Shown: positions 25,732 to 33,077 of the stretch, piece after piece
How positions within the stretch are numbered: position 1 is the stretch's first letter
How the letters are laid out: every line of letters begins with the position of its first letter
Assembly: GCA_938036315.1 (NCBI GenBank)
Contig: CALHPK010000001.1
Span: 144,109-208,108 of the forward strand
DNA length: 64,000 nt
From: an uncultured bacterium
Lineage (GTDB): Bacteria; Calescibacteriota; Calescibacteriia; Calescibacteriales; Calescibacteriaceae
Reading direction: 5' to 3'
Translations under genes and position numbers: made by a program
Notes under the pieces: model-generated
Database searches by the model: none
What the model was told of the DNA's origin: nothing
What the model saw: the letters and a program-made list of their open reading frames with translations, nothing else

Positions 25732-27711
25732 GTGAAACCCCTAATAAAATCATTAACCTTGGGACTTGTAGCAATAACTATAACTATAACATATTATAAT
25801 CAAAAAGTACACGGTTCAGTAGAGCAACATTCTATCTTCCGCTCAAAAAATCCCACTGATACTGAAATAAAAATAGCTTACCTTGCATACGGTTTAAAAC
25901 TACTGGCTGACTACAAATTCTATGATTCGGCATTACAGCTGTGCGAAAGAGGTCTCGATACATCTTTACAAGATTGGGTAAGATACTACATTGGAAGAAT
26001 ACTCATCTTCTCAAAGAGATTCCCAGAAGCTATAGAATACTTTGCAAGTATAACAACCGATTTCCCTTGGTACGAGCTAGTTCTCCAGAACATTATATTC
26101 GCAAGACACAGAATGGGAGACCAATCCGCCTGTAAGATGGCAGAGTCGAAAAATCTTCCAGAGAAAGGAATTCCGGAATTCTATGAGTTTCTGCTGGAGT
26201 GCTCAGAAAATCTCTTAAACTACTACTCGCAAACAAATCAAAAAAGCCATGAAGAAAGAGTAAGAAAAAATGTTATCCAAATCCTATATCTCCTTGTTAT
26301 GAATTCGATAAACCCACCCGACTTTCTCGATTACTCGGATAGAGTAAAAAGAGCTCACGATCTCTCTATGCGGATTTTAGGAGTTGACCTCAGAACCTCT
26401 CTTTCCGAGAAAAAAGAAGATATCGCAGAAACATTACTCAAATTACAAAGAGGCAAAGAAGCTCTCTATTGGACAGATGATGAATTTAAAAAAGCCAGAG
26501 CCTACTTCCAACTTGGTGATTACAACAGATCAATCAAAATAGCCAGTGAGCTAATTCGTGGAGAAAAGGATAGAAAAAAAAGAGAAATTCTCAATTATAT
26601 TCTGGTTATATCACACGCAAGGCGAAGTGAAAGTGAAGAAGATAAAATCGAATTTCTAAGATATTCAGAAGAATATATCAAGAATTTCTCGAATGAAAGA
26701 TTCGCAGGAGACCTGGCAATAAAACTCGGCGTAGAAAATTACCTACAGCAGAAAATTCAAGAAGCTGAGAAATTTCTATCCCGAGCAGCCAGAAGTCCCT
26801 TCCAAGATATATCAGAAAGAGCAAGATTCCTCCTGAAATACACCCTTGGATACAACATAAAAGCAGAACCCAAAGGATTTCTTTTGCTCATAGAAAAGTA
26901 CAAGAAAGGGATAAGGAGACTAAAAACTGAGGAGAAAAAATCCGAAATCAGCCCAATAAGTAAAGCATCAGCAGTGGAACATAAAAAACCAGATGAAAAG
27001 GCTCTGAAAAAAGCTCTGGAAATATATTATCTGAAAATCTATCTTGGTGACTCCAGACTTTCCCCTTCCCTACCCTACGAAATTTTCAGAACTTCAAAAA
27101 TGAACCTAAAAGATATACTTGAGCAAAAAGGTTTCATTTCAATAACCGGAGATTTCAGATCCACATTAGCCGTAGTCTCCCCTCCTCCTATAGCATTCTA
27201 TGAGGAAATAAAATCCGCATCGGAAAGATTTGGTGTACCACTATCGCTTTTGATGGCTTTAGCTTTTGTTGAATCTAACTTCAATCCAGTAGCCGTATCA
27301 CCAGCTGGTGCAATCGGCCTTACCCAGATAATAATACCAACAGCAAAAGATATTTTTTCAAGCTGGGGAATTCCATTCACTAAAGATTTTCTGTTCGAAC
27401 CTGAAATAAATGTAAAAGCAGGGTCGTATTACCTAAGAAAACTGAAGGATGACCTCGGTTCCTGGACACTCGCGATAGCCGGATATAACGCAGGTCCTAA
27501 CGCAGTAAAAAGATGGATAGAAAAATCAGGAAACATATACTGCGAAAAAATCGAAGTATTCCTTGAAAATATACCATATCGCCAAACTCGATTCTACACT
27601 ATGAGAGTACTTTCATATTATCTTGAGTACGCAAAATTATTCGAAGAGGATATAGACCTTGAAGAGATCTTCAAATGCAACACTAACAAAGTCGTAGAGT
27701 CATCTTCTTAA
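25732..27711 (+). CDS. Slt-type lytic murein transglycosylase with helical repeat region
   Basis: A periplasmic enzyme that cleaves the glycan strand of peptidoglycan to 1,6-anhydromuramyl products. The 659 residues start with a signal-like hydrophobic segment (about 4-22), continue as an alpha-helical TPR-like superhelix to about residue 460, and end in a lysozyme-like SLT domain. Catalytic Glu514 lies in AFVESNFNP, followed by GAIGLTQI and the GYNAGPNAVKRW substrate motif. The layout resembles Slt70. The start is a GTG at 25732, chosen because it gives the signal peptide. A four-copy 11-base repeat follows the stop codon. Confidence 0.92.
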   Translation: MKPLIKSLTLGLVAITITITYYNQKVHGSVEQHSIFRSKNPTDTEIKIAYLAYGLKLLADYKFYDSALQLCERGLDTSLQDWVRYYIGRILIFSKRFPEAIEYFASITTDFPWYELVLQNIIFARHRMGDQSACKMAESKNLPEKGIPEFYEFLLECSENLLNYYSQTNQKSHEERVRKNVIQILYLLVMNSINPPDFLDYSDRVKRAHDLSMRILGVDLRTSLSEKKEDIAETLLKLQRGKEALYWTDDEFKKARAYFQLGDYNRSIKIASELIRGEKDRKKREILNYILVISHARRSESEEDKIEFLRYSEEYIKNFSNERFAGDLAIKLGVENYLQQKIQEAEKFLSRAARSPFQDISERARFLLKYTLGYNIKAEPKGFLLLIEKYKKGIRRLKTEEKKSEISPISKASAVEHKKPDEKALKKALEIYYLKIYLGDSRLSPSLPYEIFRTSKMNLKDILEQKGFISITGDFRSTLAVVSPPPIAFYEEIKSASERFGVPLSLLMALAFVESNFNPVAVSPAGAIGLTQIIIPTAKDIFSSWGIPFTKDFLFEPEINVKAGSYYLRKLKDDLGSWTLAIAGYNAGPNAVKRWIEKSGNIYCEKIEVFLENIPYRQTRFYTMRVLSYYLEYAKLFEEDIDLEEIFKCNTNKVVESSS

Positions 27712-27722
27712 ATGCATAATCT

Positions 27723-27766
27723 TTGTGGCAGACTGGTGGCGGACTGGTGGCGGACTTGTGGCAGAC
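27723..27766. repeat. four-copy 11-base GC-rich tandem repeat
   Basis: Units at 27723-27733, 27734-27744, 27745-27755 and 27756-27766 read TTGTGGCAGAC, TGGTGGCGGAC, TGGTGGCGGAC and TTGTGGCAGAC. Outer and inner pairs are identical. The block is unusually G-rich for this AT-rich region and lies between the convergent transglycosylase and EF-P genes. Confidence 0.95.
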
Positions 27767-27794
27767 CAAATCTCATTGCTACAGATTTCTTACC

Positions 27795-28349
27795 CTAAGT
27801 CCTACCTATATACTCTTTTGTCTCTGGGTTCACCTTAACTCTGTCTCCTTTTTTAATATGAAGTGGTACTTGAATAGTCACTCCGTTAGACAAAATAGCA
27901 GGTTTTGACCCTCCTGACTCAGTATCTCCTCGAACTCCAGGAGGGGTATCCGTCACTTCAAACTCCATGACTTTGGGAAGCCTTACAGTAATCGGTATTC
28001 CATTACTTAATATTATATCAAAATCCACATCCTCCACAAACCAAATTCCAAATTCACCCACCGATTCCTCACTGAACCTGTACTCCTCATAACTTTCTGA
28101 ATCAAGGAAAACATACTGATCGGCATCTTTATATACATACTTTGCTTTACGTATTGAAACATCGGGAGACTTTAACTCTTCAGATGAAACAAACGTTCTA
28201 TCTAATGTTTTCCCTGAAACAGTATCTTTAAGCTTGACTTTCACATGCGGTTGTCTCTGGGCAATCTTCTGCCTCTCAATAGATACAACTTCATAAACCT
28301 TGTTGTCTATCTCAACGAACGATCCTACTTTCAAATCACCAGCTCTCAC
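27795..28349 (-). CDS. efp: elongation factor P with a divergent modification loop
   Basis: EF-P relieves ribosome stalling at consecutive prolines. All three beta-barrel domains are present in 184 residues: an N-terminal KOW-like domain (MRAGDLKVGSFVEI), a central domain with KAKYVYKDADQYVFLD, and the C-terminal PPGVRGDTESGGSKPA plus VTIQVPLHIKKGDRV signatures. The loop that normally reads PGKGG and carries the modified Lys or Arg is here IERQKIAQRQPHVKVKLKD, with Arg at position 32. The start is GTG at 28349; TATAAA ends 8 bases before it and no ribosome binding site is seen. A PqqD-like gene lies 50 bases upstream on the same strand. Confidence 0.93.
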   Translation of the reverse strand: MRAGDLKVGSFVEIDNKVYEVVSIERQKIAQRQPHVKVKLKDTVSGKTLDRTFVSSEELKSPDVSIRKAKYVYKDADQYVFLDSESYEEYRFSEESVGEFGIWFVEDVDFDIILSNGIPITVRLPKVMEFEVTDTPPGVRGDTESGGSKPAILSNGVTIQVPLHIKKGDRVKVNPETKEYIGRT

Positions 28350-28357
28350 AGAATTGA

Positions 28358-28363
28358 TTTATA
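28358..28363 (-). promoter_or_regulatory. candidate -10 box for efp
   Basis: TATAAA on the reverse strand, part of TATTATAAAT, ends 8 bases before the GTG start of efp and suggests a leaderless transcript. Confidence 0.4.
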
Positions 28364-28399
28364 ATATGAAATAAGAAGAATCAGAAAGAAGCAGAAAAC

Positions 28400-28696
28400 T
28401 CAGCCTAACTCAATAAGATCATTTTTCCTGAGTTCATCCACAAACCCATAAATCATATCCTGTGCTTTATCTATTGGAATTTTCTTTTCCTTTGAAATGA
28501 GTTGGACTATCTTATGTATTGGGATTTTATCTATAAATTTCCAAATAAGAGCACCGGTTTGGTTTAGCTTGAAAATATTCCCTCTTCTGAGAACAAAAGC
28601 TGAATCCTTAAAAATTTTTTCAAATTCACTCTTTTTCTTTATACTTAACCTTGTTTTTATTCTTCTTCTCTTTTCGGTCTTACTTACACTCATCAT
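28400..28696 (-). CDS. PqqD-family RiPP-recognition-element protein
   Basis: A 98-residue protein whose C-terminal two thirds match PqqD-like domains: FVLRRGNIFKLNQTGALIW, a short helix, then a winged-helix end with KAQDMIYGFVDELRKNDLIEL. Such domains bind leader peptides of ribosomally made, modified peptides and present them to radical-SAM enzymes. The first 28 residues are strongly basic and possibly disordered. No precursor peptide or radical-SAM gene is nearby, so the partner is unknown. Its neighbour efp lies 50 bases downstream. Function in this context is not predicted. Confidence 0.8.
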   Translation of the reverse strand: MMSVSKTEKRRRIKTRLSIKKKSEFEKIFKDSAFVLRRGNIFKLNQTGALIWKFIDKIPIHKIVQLISKEKKIPIDKAQDMIYGFVDELRKNDLIELG

Positions 28697-28836
28697 TTTC
28701 TGTTACTGATGGTATGCTTATCTTTATTCGTACCTATCTTAACTTATTAACATTCTATTCTTTTTTCTTTGTATTTTCCAGATCAACAAAATCTGCAAAT
28801 TCCCAAAATAAGAGGGGGTTAACTAAAAAATTAGTT

Positions 28837-29022
28837 ATGGCCAGATGTTTTTTCTGTGGGAAAACAACCGCCTTTGGGAACAATGTATCACATGCTGGGA
28901 ACAGAACTTCAAGAAAATTCAAGGCAAATTTAAAGAGGGTAAGAGCAATAATTGAAGGAGAAAAAAGAAGAGTCAATGCATGCACGACTTGTATAAGGAT
29001 GGGAAGACATCTCGGTCTATAA
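28837..29022 (+). CDS. rpmB: 50S ribosomal protein L28 (zinc-ribbon form)
   Basis: A 61-residue large-subunit protein. The start MARCFFCGKTT and later NACTTCIRMG supply two CxxC pairs, the zinc-binding form of L28; NVSHAGNRTSRKFKANL is the family core. The reading frame is open for 62 codons upstream, but the ATG at 28837 gives the normal N-terminus. TAAAAA ends 7 bases before it. rpmG, the usual neighbour, is absent. The 3' end and downstream spacer share a duplicated sequence (see repeats). Confidence 0.93.
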   Translation: MARCFFCGKTTAFGNNVSHAGNRTSRKFKANLKRVRAIIEGEKRRVNACTTCIRMGRHLGL

Positions 29023-29066
29023 CTTGGTCTATAAAATAGGATCTATAAAATGGGGAGACATCCTGG

Positions 29067-29112
29067 TCTATAAACTAGGGTCTATAAACTAGGGAGATAC
29101 TAGGGAGATATT
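29067..29112. repeat. nested 14-base and 11-base tandem duplications
   Basis: TCTATAAACTAGGG is repeated at 29067-29080 and 29081-29094. AGGGAGATACT at 29091-29101 is followed by AGGGAGATATT at 29102-29112. An older copy of the same pattern (GGTCTATAA) appears at 29014-29040 near the rpmB stop. The block codes for the last residues of the opposite-strand glycosyltransferase. Confidence 0.85.
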
Positions 29113-29884
29113 TACTGTTTTTCCCGAGGATTCCAAAGAAACCATGAACAATTCCTTCAAGTCCGGCGATAAATTGCTCCTTTGTGAGATACGGAATCCT
29201 TTTCAGAAAAAAGCCAATAGGCCTTATCACTTTCTTTTTATCATATTTTAAATGAATATATACTTCATTTCTCAGAGCATAGTATAACCTAAAAGGTTCT
29301 GAATATACCTGCTTAACCCCCTTTAGCCCCTTGCTCCTTCTTAGATACCTTGCATCAGGAATGATGAAAATCTTAAACCCTAATTTCCTCATCCTTAAGA
29401 AAAATTCAACATCGTCCCCGTAAAGAAAAAACCTGTCATCTGGAAGACCTGTTTTCTCAACAGCCTCTCTCTTCATAAGAACTCCTGTCCACACAGATGA
29501 TTGGACCTCTTCTGTATCTCCTGAATAGTCCTCCCACGCACAGCGAACAGCTCCTGCTTCCTGAATTTTTATAATACTATCCAACAGTACCTTTAAGGCA
29601 TTATAGGAATATTCTGTGTCATCGTCTGATGTAAAAATAAAGTTGAAGCCATCCCTTACAGCTTTTCCGATACCAAGCTTGTATCCTCCTGCACTTCCTA
29701 AATTATCCCCACTACCGATTATTTCAAGATTCCTCACCTTACCCAAACTCTCCAGAGTTATTTTATCAAGCCCATTGTTCACCACGATTATTCTACCTGG
29801 TCTGAGCTCCTGAAGATTCAGATTCTCCACCGTATCTATTACGCTTTGTTTGACTGCCGGAATTACAACGCAAATCTCAAGCAT
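29075..29884 (-). CDS. family 2 glycosyltransferase
   Basis: A 269-residue GT-A glycosyltransferase similar to the galactofuranosyltransferase-like branch of family 2. It shows CVVIPAVKQ at the N-terminus, [31 protein letters not shown] with the metal-binding acidic triplet, SSVWTGVLM, and [15 protein letters not shown] with the catalytic acidic residues. The last dozen residues are encoded by the tandem-repeat block, so the natural C-terminus may have been altered by repeat expansion. It diverges from rpsN. Donor and acceptor are unknown. Confidence 0.87.
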   Translation of the reverse strand: MLEICVVIPAVKQSVIDTVENLNLQELRPGRIIVVNNGLDKITLESLGKVRNLEIIGSGDNLGSAGGYKLGIGKAVRDGFNFIFTSDDDTEYSYNALKVLLDSIIKIQEAGAVRCAWEDYSGDTEEVQSSVWTGVLMKREAVEKTGLPDDRFFLYGDDVEFFLRMRKLGFKIFIIPDARYLRRSKGLKGVKQVYSEPFRLYYALRNEVYIHLKYDKKKVIRPIGFFLKRIPYLTKEQFIAGLEGIVHGFFGILGKNSKYLPSISLVYRP

Positions 29885-29955
29885 AGTAATACACTACACA
29901 AAACAAAATTAAAGCTAAATTGGTTGAAAATTTATAATCCTGTTTTTGAAATATC

Positions 29956-29961
29956 TATATT
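29956..29961 (+). promoter_or_regulatory. candidate -10 box for rpsN
   Basis: TATATT ends exactly 7 bases before the rpsN ATG, with no Shine-Dalgarno site between. It predicts a leaderless rpsN-rpsH mRNA. Confidence 0.45.
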
Positions 29962-29968
29962 GTGCTTT

Positions 29969-30154
29969 ATGCCAACCGCGGCAGATAGACAGCAGATATA
30001 TAAAAAACCCAAATTTAAAGTCAGAAAAGTAAACAGATGCCTAAGATGCGGTAGGCCCCGAGGCTTTATAAGATTCTTCTCCTTATGTAGAATGTGCTTC
30101 AGAGAGTTGGCTCTCAGAGGAGAAATCCCGGGAGTCAGAAAAGCATCCTGGTAA
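29969..30154 (+). CDS. rpsN: 30S ribosomal protein S14 type Z
   Basis: The zinc form of S14, 61 residues. CLRCGR and CRMCFRE supply the four zinc cysteines and the C-terminus [11 protein letters not shown] is diagnostic. The frame is open further upstream, but the ATG at 29969 gives the normal start ([19 protein letters not shown], slightly extended). It is followed by rpsH as in the spc operon, yet the flanking genes rplE and rplF are missing. This is a two-gene ribosomal island. Confidence 0.95.
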   Translation: MPTAADRQQIYKKPKFKVRKVNRCLRCGRPRGFIRFFSLCRMCFRELALRGEIPGVRKASW

Positions 30155-30171
30155 AAGGAGGTGTAAACAAC

Positions 30172-30582
30172 ATGGGGATAACAGATCAGATAGCAGATAT
30201 GCTAACACAGATAAGAAACGCAATAGCAGTCAAAAAAGATAAGATCGAAATACCCGCCTCAAGAATGAAAATCCAAATAGCTTCAGTCCTAAAAGAAGAA
30301 GGCTTCATAAAAGACTACGAAATAGTACCAGATAAAAAAAGCGGCAGACTCATTATCTATCTTAAGTATTTCTACCCCGAACCGGGAGTTAAAATTTCCG
30401 TTGTAAGAGGATTGCAAAGAATCTCAAAACCAGGAAGACGCGTCTACATCAAAGCGAAGGAATTAAAACCTGTATTTGGAGGTACTGGCATTCTTATTCT
30501 CTCAACTCCCAACGGTATAATAAGCAATACAACAGCCAAAAAGCTAAATACAGGGGGGGAGGTAATCGCTAAGATTTGGTAA
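30172..30582 (+). CDS. rpsH: 30S ribosomal protein S8
   Basis: S8 binds the central domain of 16S rRNA. The protein has 136 residues with ITDQIADMLTQIRNA at the N-terminus and GGTGILILSTPNGIISNTTA near the C-terminus, both family signatures. AAGGAGGTG at 30155-30163 lies 8 bases before the ATG at 30172, a textbook ribosome binding site that contrasts with the bare start of rpsN. The stop overlaps the end of convergent coaE by 14 bases. In most genomes rplF would follow. Confidence 0.97.
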   Translation: MGITDQIADMLTQIRNAIAVKKDKIEIPASRMKIQIASVLKEEGFIKDYEIVPDKKSGRLIIYLKYFYPEPGVKISVVRGLQRISKPGRRVYIKAKELKPVFGGTGILILSTPNGIISNTTAKKLNTGGEVIAKIW

Positions 30583-31189
30583 AACCCCGCAAAATCTTCA
30601 TTATTTCCTCAACTTGCTCCCGAGTCCTTCGAAGGTCTCCGGAGTTATCAATGACAAAGTCCGCTAACTTCCTTTTCACTTCTATATCAATCTGAGAACT
30701 TAGACGAGCCTCAATCTCTTCATCGGAAAGATTATCTCTTTTCCTCATCCTTTCCCTCTGCACATCCTTGCTCGCGTAAACTACAATAACCGGATGTACA
30801 TATATCTTTTTTTCATATATAAGTGGAATTTCCACAACTACAAAATCATTGGGACATTCTGAAATCTCCTCAGCCATCTTATTCACAACTTCCGGATGTA
30901 CTATGCTTTCAAGAAGAGCAAGTTTATCTTTATCTTCAAAAACAATTTTGCCAAGCTTTTTCCTATCAATTTCTCCTGTACTATCAAGTATACCACTCCC
31001 GAATTGTTCTACGATTTTATGATACGCCTTTTCTCCTTTTTTTATAATATCGTGCGCAATCTTATCTGCATCTACAACTTTGGCTCCAAGACTCTCAAAT
31101 ATTTTTGCGACCGTTGTCTTACCTGTGGCAATTCCACCTGTAAGATAAATCACCAACTTTTCTCCAGACACATCTACTTCCTCCTTCAT
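30569..31189 (-). CDS. coaE: dephospho-CoA kinase
   Basis: CoaE adds the 3' phosphate in the last step of coenzyme A synthesis. The P-loop is GGIATGKTT near residue 18, followed by LGAKVVDADKIAHDI (catalytic and substrate-binding Asp), then HPEV and VEIPLIYEK. The total is 206 residues. The ATG at 31189 contains AAGGAGG immediately after it, so the real start may be the GTG six codons later, 8 bases behind that site. It converges on rpsH with a 14-base overlap. Confidence 0.94.
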   Translation of the reverse strand: MKEEVDVSGEKLVIYLTGGIATGKTTVAKIFESLGAKVVDADKIAHDIIKKGEKAYHKIVEQFGSGILDSTGEIDRKKLGKIVFEDKDKLALLESIVHPEVVNKMAEEISECPNDFVVVEIPLIYEKKIYVHPVIVVYASKDVQRERMRKRDNLSDEEIEARLSSQIDIEVKRKLADFVIDNSGDLRRTREQVEEIMKILRGFTKS

Positions 31190-31396
31190 ATTCTATTTTA
31201 AACATATTTCAATATTGGTGAACAGATCACGCCAATCACTTCTTAACTTTATCGCTATTCAGACAAATGAGCACAAAACCACCTATTTGATTAGAACTAA
31301 CCATCTCTCAGATCGAGAGAAATGAGTAGCTAAGTAAGTAGCTCTAAATTTGCATATCAAAGCATATCAAAACCGATCATAAACACAGTGTATCCT
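31190..31396. other. 207-base spacer with a 10-base tandem repeat
   Basis: No gene is visible. GCATATCAAA is repeated at 31352-31361 and 31362-31371. Confidence 0.6.
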
Positions 31397-32056
31397 TCAC
31401 ATCAGGGAAAATATAAAATCCAAAATTTTATTATAAGCTTCAGAGCTATACGTTCTTTTATACTCTTTCATAATCTTTATAGCTTCCTCTTCTTTGATCA
31501 ATGACATAAAAAAGTTCCTCTTCAGGAAAGAAACAATGAAAGAAAAAACTTGAGTCACATTTTTCGGTCTCTGGGAAAACGTGGCAGATTCAAAATCAAT
31601 AAGTACAATTCCCTTTTTACTAAGTATAACATTCTTATAAGGTCTATGCATCTCATTTTTTGATATTTTAAGAATATCAAGCTTCCTCGCCTGCTTCAGA
31701 ATATCTAAAAATAGAAAAATTTTCTGCGGAGCAGAAAATTCGTCCGAATCTATAACTTTGTCAAATGTTACACCTTCTATAAATTCCTCAACAACAAAAT
31801 CGTACCCATATAATAAAAGGTGTGGACCTATTCCCTCTTGATTTACTATCTTGAGTATCTCAGCTTCTTTCAAAATATTTCTTGAAAGCTCGGGAGATCT
31901 TGCAACTTTTATAATTACCTTTTTACCATCTAATTCTGAAGTATAGATATTTCCTCTCCACCCTTTAGTGAGAAAACCTACATTCTTGCAAGCTCCCAAA
32001 AATTTTTCTGCATCTGTCTCCAGAAACTTCGGCACTTTACGTAAACTCGTATGCAA
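31397..32056 (-). CDS. archaeal-type predicted serine/threonine protein kinase
   Basis: A small 219-residue protein with a reduced kinase fold like the archaeal COG2112 group. The glycine loop is KGWRGNIY (31-38), Lys50 in KKVIIK and Glu64 form the ATP salt bridge, EEFIEG is the hinge, HRPYKNVIL (137-145) stands for the catalytic loop, and DFE (154-156) replaces DFG. There is no room for a full C-lobe. The start is TTG at 32056, with TATAAA ending 6 bases before it; a later GTG is possible. Substrate unknown. It could equally phosphorylate a small molecule. Confidence 0.7.
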   Translation of the reverse strand: MHTSLRKVPKFLETDAEKFLGACKNVGFLTKGWRGNIYTSELDGKKVIIKVARSPELSRNILKEAEILKIVNQEGIGPHLLLYGYDFVVEEFIEGVTFDKVIDSDEFSAPQKIFLFLDILKQARKLDILKISKNEMHRPYKNVILSKKGIVLIDFESATFSQRPKNVTQVFSFIVSFLKRNFFMSLIKEEEAIKIMKEYKRTYSSEAYNKILDFIFSLM

Positions 32057-32266
32057 ACTACATTTATACTATGTAATTTAAATCACTCTAAGAATAAGAA
32101 AAAATCTAAAATTTGCAAAAACTTTATTCAATCGTCCTCAAAAGGAGAAATCATATAGGTAATAGAAATATTCCTGATTACCCACCCTTTACCCAAATCT
32201 AAAATTCCTGTTTATATCATAATTGAAAATTATCTCAATAGTTTTGTAGATAAATTACATAAACAG
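32057..32266. other. 210-base divergent spacer with candidate nuo promoter
   Basis: No gene is visible. On the plus strand TTGAAA (32223-32228) and TAGATA (32247-32252) are 18 bases apart, which would start transcription about 8 bases before nuoJ. Confidence 0.4.
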
Positions 32267-32779
32267 ATGGCGGAGGTTGAAAAATTACTTTTCTTTGGGG
32301 CATCACTGATAGCTATATTTTCATCAATTCTTGCAATAACAAGGAGACAACCAATATTTGGAGTAATTTACCTTCTTGTTCTGGGACTTACCGTATCATT
32401 CCTCTTTGCTCTAAAATCTGCTTTCTTTCTCTCATTGATACAGATAATCATCTACATAGGAGCTGTTCTTGTTCTTTTTGTTTTTGTAATATCTATGATG
32501 AACCTCCAGCCTGATGAGAAAATAAATCTAAAAGACCTGATATCATCGGTTCCAATACTTATCTTCATAATAGTGTTTATCTCGGTTTTGTTCTCTGAAG
32601 CAAGTTTCTATGAGACAAAATTTTCATTTTTCCCGGCAAGCTTAGTAGCAAAAAGTTTTTACAAGGATTTATTCTTCCAGTTTGAGCTTGTATCGGTTTT
32701 CCTTCTTGCAGGAATCGTGATAACGATTTTTGTTGGAATGAAAATTAAAGAGGTAAAAAAGGAAGATAAAACCACATGA
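32267..32779 (+). CDS. nuoJ: NADH-quinone oxidoreductase subunit J
   Basis: A membrane subunit of respiratory complex I. It has 170 residues and five hydrophobic helices. The segment RQPIFGVIYLLVLGLTVSFLF and the IIYIGAVLVLFVFVISMMN helix, which contains the conserved pi-bulge region, are family-typical. It is the first gene of nuoJKLMN here; nuoA-I are absent. The stop codon overlaps the nuoK start as ATGA. Confidence 0.92.
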   Translation: MAEVEKLLFFGASLIAIFSSILAITRRQPIFGVIYLLVLGLTVSFLFALKSAFFLSLIQIIIYIGAVLVLFVFVISMMNLQPDEKINLKDLISSVPILIFIIVFISVLFSEASFYETKFSFFPASLVAKSFYKDLFFQFELVSVFLLAGIVITIFVGMKIKEVKKEDKTT

Positions 32780-33075
32780 TAGGTCCTTATCATTACGCAG
32801 TTTTAGGGACAATTCTATTTTTTACTGGGCTAGGAGGAATTGTCATAAGACGAAACATAATATCTATACTTATCTCAATTGAAGTTGCAATAAATGGAAT
32901 ATTTTTACTTTTCTTTGCTGGAAGCCTGAAAATTGGATACATTTCTCAGGCCATAGTGTTAATCCTTATGGCGGTTGCCGCAGTTGAAGCAGCGGTTGGA
33001 ATAGCACTAGCAATAGCCATATTTAGAACAACAAAATCAGCAAGGATAGAAGGGCTATCAGAATTAAAAAATTAG
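32776..33075 (+). CDS. nuoK: NADH-quinone oxidoreductase subunit K
   Basis: A 99-residue, three-helix antiporter-like subunit of complex I. The conserved intramembrane acidic residues are seen in LISIEVAINGIFLLF and in MAVAAVEAAVGIALAIAIFR. It overlaps nuoJ by 4 bases and precedes nuoL by 2, so translation is coupled. Confidence 0.95.
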   Translation: MIGPYHYAVLGTILFFTGLGGIVIRRNIISILISIEVAINGIFLLFFAGSLKIGYISQAIVLILMAVAAVEAAVGIALAIAIFRTTKSARIEGLSELKN

Positions 33076-33077
33076 CT

